A stretch of 9,773 bases of DNA from Rhodoferax sp. (GTDB taxonomy: Bacteria > Pseudomonadota > Gammaproteobacteria > Burkholderiales > Burkholderiaceae_C), in assembly GCA_020048255.1 (NCBI GenBank), contig JAIFMR010000115.1:1-9773 (forward strand). The letters run 5' to 3'. Positions 6,856-9,773 of this stretch are shown one piece after another. Below the pieces are notes generated by a model. That model was not told the origin of the DNA and searched no databases. It saw only the letters and a program-made list of their open reading frames with translations. Positions within the stretch are counted from its first letter, which is position 1. Each line of letters begins with the position of its first letter. Both the position numbers and the translations under genes were made by a program.

Positions 6856-8063
6856 TGTGGCTAAGCACCCTGCTGCTGGCGTTGCGCTCGATCCGGCGCA
6901 ACCTGATGCGTTCATTTTTGACGGTGCTGGGCATTGTCATTGGCGTGAGCGCCGTGATCACCATGGTGACCGTGGGCAATGGCGCCACGCTGGCCATTCA
7001 GAACCAGATTTCGGGTCTGGGCACCAACTTGCTGCAGGTGCGCCCAGGTCAGCGCATGGGTGGGCCAGGTGGCGGCTCAGGTGCCCCCGCCTTCAAGGAA
7101 GCCGATGCCGACGCCATCACCGCACAGGTGGGCGGCTTGTTGGCGGTGGCACCGGAGGCGCGCAGCGCAGCCACCATCGTGGCTGACGGTCGCAACTGGA
7201 ACAGCAGCGTGATCGGCAGCACCAACCAGTGGCTGGTCACCGGCAACTGGAAACTTGCTGACGGACGTGAATTTACTGCCGACGAACTGCGTGGCGGTGC
7301 AGCCGTTTGTCTGATCGGTGAAACGGTGCGACGCGAGTTGTTTGGCACCCGCTCGGCCCTGGGCGCATCGATTCGGGTCAAGCAAATTGCCTGTGAAGTG
7401 GTGGGCGTGCTGGGCTCCAAAGGCCAAGGTGCGTTTGGCAACGACCAGGATGACGTGGTGATGACCCCCTTGCACACGCTCCAGCGGCGCATCACGGGCA
7501 ACACCCGTGTCAACACCCTGATGGTGTCAATGCAGGATGGCAGCGACCCCGCGCGCGTCAAGGCAGCGCTGACCGAACTGCTGCGCGAACGCCGCAAGCT
7601 CGCCGAGGCCGATGAAGACAATTTCAACGTGCTCGACACCAAACAGCTGGGCGAAACCTTTGCCAGCACCACCAAGGTCATGACCATGTTGTTGGGCGCG
7701 GTCGCGGCCGTGAGCCTGCTGGTGGGCGGCATTGGCATCATGAACATCATGCTGGTGAGCGTGACCGAGCGCACCCGCGAAATCGGCCTGCGCCTGGCCA
7801 TTGGCGCCTTGGAAGGTGAGGTGCTGCTGCAGTTTTTAATTGAAGCCGTGGTACTGGCGGCCATTGGCGGACTGATTGGCATGGTGCTGGCACTGGGCGC
7901 CTCGATGGGGCTGGCCAGCTTCATGGATGTGCCCTTTGTCTTTAGCCCCAGCGTGAATCTGATTGCGTTTGTTTTTTCGGCCGGTATTGGGGTGGTGTTT
8001 GGCTACTTTCCGGCGCGCCGGGCGGCTCGACTGGACCCGATTGAGGCGCTGCGGCACGAGTAG
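6855..8063 (+). CDS. MacB/FtsX-type ABC transporter permease
   Basis: 402-residue inner-membrane subunit with the type VII ABC (mechanotransmission) layout: a cytoplasmic amphipathic start RSIRRNLMRS, TM1 (about 21-41), a periplasmic domain of about 230 residues (45-275), then three C-terminal helices (about 276-300, 325-352 and 367-387). The FtsX-domain signature is clear: VGGIGIMNIMLVSVTERTRE (290-309), EIGLRLAIGA, and the terminal FGYFPARRAARLDPIEALR. MacB-type permeases do not carry substrate through the membrane; they drive periplasmic substrate through the adaptor and outer channel. Start at ATG 6855, supported by GGAGGT, overlapping the ATPase stop by one base. The periplasmic domain holds a Gly-rich stretch (69-77) and the protein's only two cysteines (152 and 180). 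The substrate is unknown; macrolide, lipopeptide, peptide or siderophore export are all known for the family. Confidence 0.94.
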   Translation: MWLSTLLLALRSIRRNLMRSFLTVLGIVIGVSAVITMVTVGNGATLAIQNQISGLGTNLLQVRPGQRMGGPGGGSGAPAFKEADADAITAQVGGLLAVAPEARSAATIVADGRNWNSSVIGSTNQWLVTGNWKLADGREFTADELRGGAAVCLIGETVRRELFGTRSALGASIRVKQIACEVVGVLGSKGQGAFGNDQDDVVMTPLHTLQRRITGNTRVNTLMVSMQDGSDPARVKAALTELLRERRKLAEADEDNFNVLDTKQLGETFASTTKVMTMLLGAVAAVSLLVGGIGIMNIMLVSVTERTREIGLRLAIGALEGEVLLQFLIEAVVLAAIGGLIGMVLALGASMGLASFMDVPFVFSPSVNLIAFVFSAGIGVVFGYFPARRAARLDPIEALRHE

Positions 8064-8081
8064 CTGAGCGCAGCTCACCGG

Positions 8082-8109
8082 TTGGTACGGTCGTCCGCTC
8101 GCGGATAAT
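8082..8109 (+). promoter_or_regulatory. Candidate sigma-70 promoter of the YeeE/YedE operon
   Basis: TTGGTA (8082-8087) and GATAAT (8104-8109, 5/6 match) are separated by 16 bp. The -10 ends 8 nt before ATG 8118, so transcription would start at or next to the start codon. No Shine-Dalgarno sequence precedes the ATG, which agrees with a leaderless or nearly leaderless mRNA. Transcript 5'-end mapping would decide. Confidence 0.45.
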
Positions 8110-8117
8110 GTGGCGCC

Positions 8118-8591
8118 ATGACTACTTTACTTACTCTTTTTCCGCTGGGCTGGCAGCACTATTTACTGGGTGGCATTTTTGTTGGTGCAGGCGTTGCGCT
8201 GCTGTATGTCACAACTGGCATGGTCGGTGGCGTGAGCTCGGTGTTTTCGTCCACTTGGTCCTATGTCTTTAACCGCCCGCATTTTCAGCAGACCCGTTTT
8301 ACCGATTCACGCGTTTGGCGGCTGGTGTATTCGCTGGGGCTGGTTCTGGGTGCCTTCGTCTGGTGGCGCTGGGTGGACGGCTCTACGCCGCAAACAACCC
8401 GCGTGCCAATCTGGCAACTGGTGATCGGCGGCTTTTTGGTGGGTTATGGTGCACGCCTGGGCAACGGCTGTACATCTGGCCACGGTATCTGCGGTTTGGG
8501 TTCACTGCAAAAACCCTCGCTGCTGTCGGTGCTGACCTTCATGACCAGCGCCTTTGTGGTGGCTAATCTGATTCACAGGTGGCTGGCATGA
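8118..8591 (+). CDS. YeeE/YedE-family transporter, first half (PmpA-like)
   Basis: 157-residue hydrophobic inner-membrane protein with about four helices (roughly 16-40, 66-86, 97-113 and 133-153). It carries the family signature GYGARLGNGCTSGHGICGLG with Cys118 and Cys125 in a re-entrant-type loop. The family includes the single-chain thiosulfate importer TsuA/YeeE, in which conserved cysteines relay thiosulfate through a narrow pore; two-chain versions of about 140-160 residues each are called PmpA and PmpB. A sulfur-species transport role follows from the family, but the substrate here is not shown. The ATG of the next gene overlaps this stop by 4 nt, so the two halves are probably made together. 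The start at ATG 8118 has no Shine-Dalgarno sequence but a promoter-like element immediately upstream. Confidence 0.9.
   Translation: MTTLLTLFPLGWQHYLLGGIFVGAGVALLYVTTGMVGGVSSVFSSTWSYVFNRPHFQQTRFTDSRVWRLVYSLGLVLGAFVWWRWVDGSTPQTTRVPIWQLVIGGFLVGYGARLGNGCTSGHGICGLGSLQKPSLLSVLTFMTSAFVVANLIHRWLA
8577..8582 (+). promoter_or_regulatory. Ribosome binding site of the second YeeE/YedE half
   Basis: AGGTGG ends 5 nt before ATG 8588, which favours this start over the in-frame GTG 8579 and ATG 8603. Confidence 0.5.
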
Positions 8592-9013
8592 GCGCCCCCA
8601 CCATGACCCTGCCACGTTTTTCGTCCACTTTGGCCAGTGGCATGCTGTTTGGTTTTGGCATGGCGCTGTCGTCCATGATCCACCCCGAAGTGGTGCTGGG
8701 CTTCTTGCTGTTGAACGACATGGGCCTGATGCTGGTGATGGTCGGGGCCATTTCAGTGGCCGCGCTGGCCTTTAATCTGGCGCCGCGCTTGATGGGCAAG
8801 TCCCTGCTGGGCGATGCCTTCCACAAGCACACCAGCAATTACAACCGCCAAACCGCCATTGGCGCAGTGATTTTTGGCGCAGGCTGGGGGGTCTGTGGCG
8901 TGTGCCCCGGCCCGGCCATTGCCAACCTGGGCACCGGCAATTGGGACCTGCTGTGGGCGCTGGGCGGCATTGTGGTGGGTGCGCTGGTGCATGGGCTGCA
9001 GGCCAAGAAATAG
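8588..9013 (+). CDS. YeeE/YedE-family transporter, second half (PmpB-like)
   Basis: 141-residue membrane protein with about four hydrophobic segments (roughly 14-34, 38-66, 90-112 and 119-138). It carries the partner signature FGAGWGVCGVCPGPAIANLG with Cys103 and Cys106, which corresponds to the second pseudo-symmetric half of one-chain YeeE. The segment GMLFGFGMALSSMIHPEVVLGFL is typical of PmpB-like proteins. The start at ATG 8588 overlaps the preceding stop (ATGA) and follows AGGTGG; the frame is also open a little upstream from GTG 8579. Together with the first half it probably forms a heteromeric channel for a small sulfur-containing solute. No rhodanese, sulfide oxidase or regulator gene, often found with this family, lies within the window. 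Confidence 0.9.
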   Translation: MSAPTMTLPRFSSTLASGMLFGFGMALSSMIHPEVVLGFLLLNDMGLMLVMVGAISVAALAFNLAPRLMGKSLLGDAFHKHTSNYNRQTAIGAVIFGAGWGVCGVCPGPAIANLGTGNWDLLWALGGIVVGALVHGLQAKK

Positions 9014-9049
9014 CGTTTGGCTCGGGTGACTCTGCCCGATGACGTGCTT

Positions 9050-9068
9050 CGTTCAGCGATCTTGAACG
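9050..9068. repeat. Perfect inverted repeat in the convergent gap
   Basis: CGTTCA / TGAACG with a 7-nt loop, in the 80-bp gap between the converging transporter operon and purN. No T-tract follows on either strand, so it is at most a weak or Rho-assisted termination structure. Confidence 0.4.
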
Positions 9069-9082
9069 CCTGACTGATAAGC

Positions 9083-9114
9083 GCTCACTGCTATCACCTT
9101 TGAAGCAGTTGAGC
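9083..9114. repeat. Imperfect hairpin over the purN stop codon
   Basis: GCTCACTGCT (9083-9092) pairs with AGCAG-T-TGAGC (9104-9114) with one bulged base and an 11-nt loop that holds the purN stop. It could slow or end transcription from either side, but lacks a T-tract. Confidence 0.3.
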
Positions 9115-9684
9115 CACCGCCTGCGGGTAAATCAGATGCTCTTGCGTCAGCACCCTGGCCGCCAGCGTGTCGGCGGTGTCACTCGCTAACACGGGAACCA
9201 CCGCTTGCGCCAGGATCGGGCCGTGGTCCAGCTCCGCCGTCACCTGGTGCACGGTGGCACCGGCAAACTTGCAGCCGGCATCAATGGCCCGTTGGTGCGT
9301 GTTCAACCCTGAAAAAGCTGGCAACAAAGACGGATGAATGTTGACCAGATGCCCGTCGTAGTGGCTGACAAAACCCGGCGTCAGAATGCGCATGAAGCCG
9401 GCCAGCAGCACCAGCACCGGTTGATCAGGTATCCCAAAGCGGTCAATACACTGCGTCAGGGCCGTGTCAAACGCCTCTCGGCTGGCAAACTGCTTGTGAT
9501 CCAACACCTCGGTGTGAATACCCTGCTCTTTTGCCCAAGTCAGGCCCTTGGCGTCGGCCTTGTTGCTGATGACAGCCGCCACGCGGGCGCCCCATTTGTC
9601 AGCCCAGCCTTCACGTTTGGCGGCATTCACGATGGCCGCCATGTTGGAGCCGCCGCCTGAGATCAAAATAACGATGTTTTTCAT
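9094..9684 (-). CDS. purN: Phosphoribosylglycinamide formyltransferase (GART)
   Basis: 196-residue cytosolic enzyme that transfers the formyl group of 10-formyltetrahydrofolate to GAR in de novo purine synthesis. Length fits the family (E. coli PurN 212). The N-terminal phosphate-binding loop ISGGGSNMAAIV (8-19) is present, as are the folate-site segment LAGFMRILTPGFV (94-106) and the catalytic residues Asn115 and His117 in VNIHPSLLPAF and Asp153 in TAELDHGPILAQ. ATG 9684 (MKNIVILISGGG) is chosen because the family starts there; the frame is open to 9714 but that would run across the divergent neighbour's start. No Shine-Dalgarno sequence is seen. Minus-strand CATAAT (9699-9694) lies 9 nt before the ATG and could be a -10 for a leaderless transcript. 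Confidence 0.96.
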   Translation of the reverse strand: MKNIVILISGGGSNMAAIVNAAKREGWADKWGARVAAVISNKADAKGLTWAKEQGIHTEVLDHKQFASREAFDTALTQCIDRFGIPDQPVLVLLAGFMRILTPGFVSHYDGHLVNIHPSLLPAFSGLNTHQRAIDAGCKFAGATVHQVTAELDHGPILAQAVVPVLASDTADTLAARVLTQEHLIYPQAVAQLLQR

Positions 9685-9696
9685 AAAGATTGAATT

Positions 9697-9773
9697 ATGA
9701 CTTTGACCCCACACCCCCTGCCCGAATCCACCCCAGCCCAGAGCCTGATCCTGACGCCCGTCGAGGCCCGCGT
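9697..9773 (+). CDS. yceH: YceH/UPF0502-family protein, N-terminal fragment
   Basis: Partial: ATG 9697 opens a frame that runs off the right edge after 25 full codons. It has a Pro/Thr-rich start and then SLILTPVEARV, which matches the N-terminal winged-helix start of YceH-type proteins (E. coli: QLTALEARV). The family is a conserved two-winged-helix protein of unclear role, possibly in DNA binding. The start codon is 12 bp from that of purN on the other strand. No Shine-Dalgarno sequence; CATAAA (9682-9687) lies 9 nt upstream as a possible -10. The identification rests on about 11 residues only, so it is moderately sure; the next bases should read like LG.L.EK if correct. Confidence 0.6.
   Translation, partial: MTLTPHPLPESTPAQSLILTPVEAR

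Noticed and set aside
7049..7924. A 291-codon minus-strand open frame opposite the permease
   Set aside because: Ser/Thr/Pro-rich shadow of the plus-strand gene with no recognisable motif or ribosome binding site.
8064..8077. Small hairpin TGAGC-GCA-GCTCA just after the permease stop as a terminator
   Set aside because: Five-bp stem with a 3-nt loop and no T-tract; too weak to call.

Overview
The window looks like ordinary chromosomal DNA from a betaproteobacterium, probably of the order Burkholderiales and near Comamonadaceae (Rhodoferax/Polaromonas-like). This is inferred from the GC-rich coding sequence, the protein families and the short intergenic spaces; no marker gene proves it. I see no mobile element, CRISPR array, rRNA or tRNA. 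There are eleven genes, two of them cut by the window edges.

Left part, minus strand (1-3233). The first 488 bases hold the N-terminal 162 residues of a TonB-dependent outer-membrane receptor. A well-preserved TPP (thiamin pyrophosphate) riboswitch lies just upstream on the same strand (557-642), so the receptor is probably an outer-membrane importer of thiamin or a thiamin precursor. Next come a three-histidine-box delta-9-type fatty acid desaturase (728-1918) and, 25 bp upstream of it, an RsmB/NOP-family RNA cytosine-5 methyltransferase (1944-3233).

Central part, plus strand (3337-8063). Across a 103-bp divergent gap begins a four-gene operon for a complete MacAB-type tripartite efflux or export pump. 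It encodes an outer-membrane-factor lipoprotein, an HlyD/MacA-type periplasmic adaptor, an ABC ATPase and a separate MacB/FtsX-type permease. The last three genes overlap by 1-4 bases. The ATPase and permease, fused in E. coli MacB, are separate here. The substrate cannot be read from the sequence.

Right part. A two-gene operon (8118-9013, plus) encodes the two halves of a YeeE/YedE membrane transporter (PmpA/PmpB-like), each half with its own cysteine-containing signature; related proteins move thiosulfate or other sulfur species. Convergent to it is purN (9094-9684, minus), for purine biosynthesis. purN diverges from the start of a YceH/UPF0502-family gene (9697 to the window end), with only 12 bp between the two start codons.

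The points most worth a second look are the riboswitch-controlled receptor with its possible expression platform, the dedicated unfused MacAB-type pump, the split YeeE/YedE transporter with a nearly leaderless promoter, and the very tight purN/yceH divergence. Nothing here is clearly a new system.
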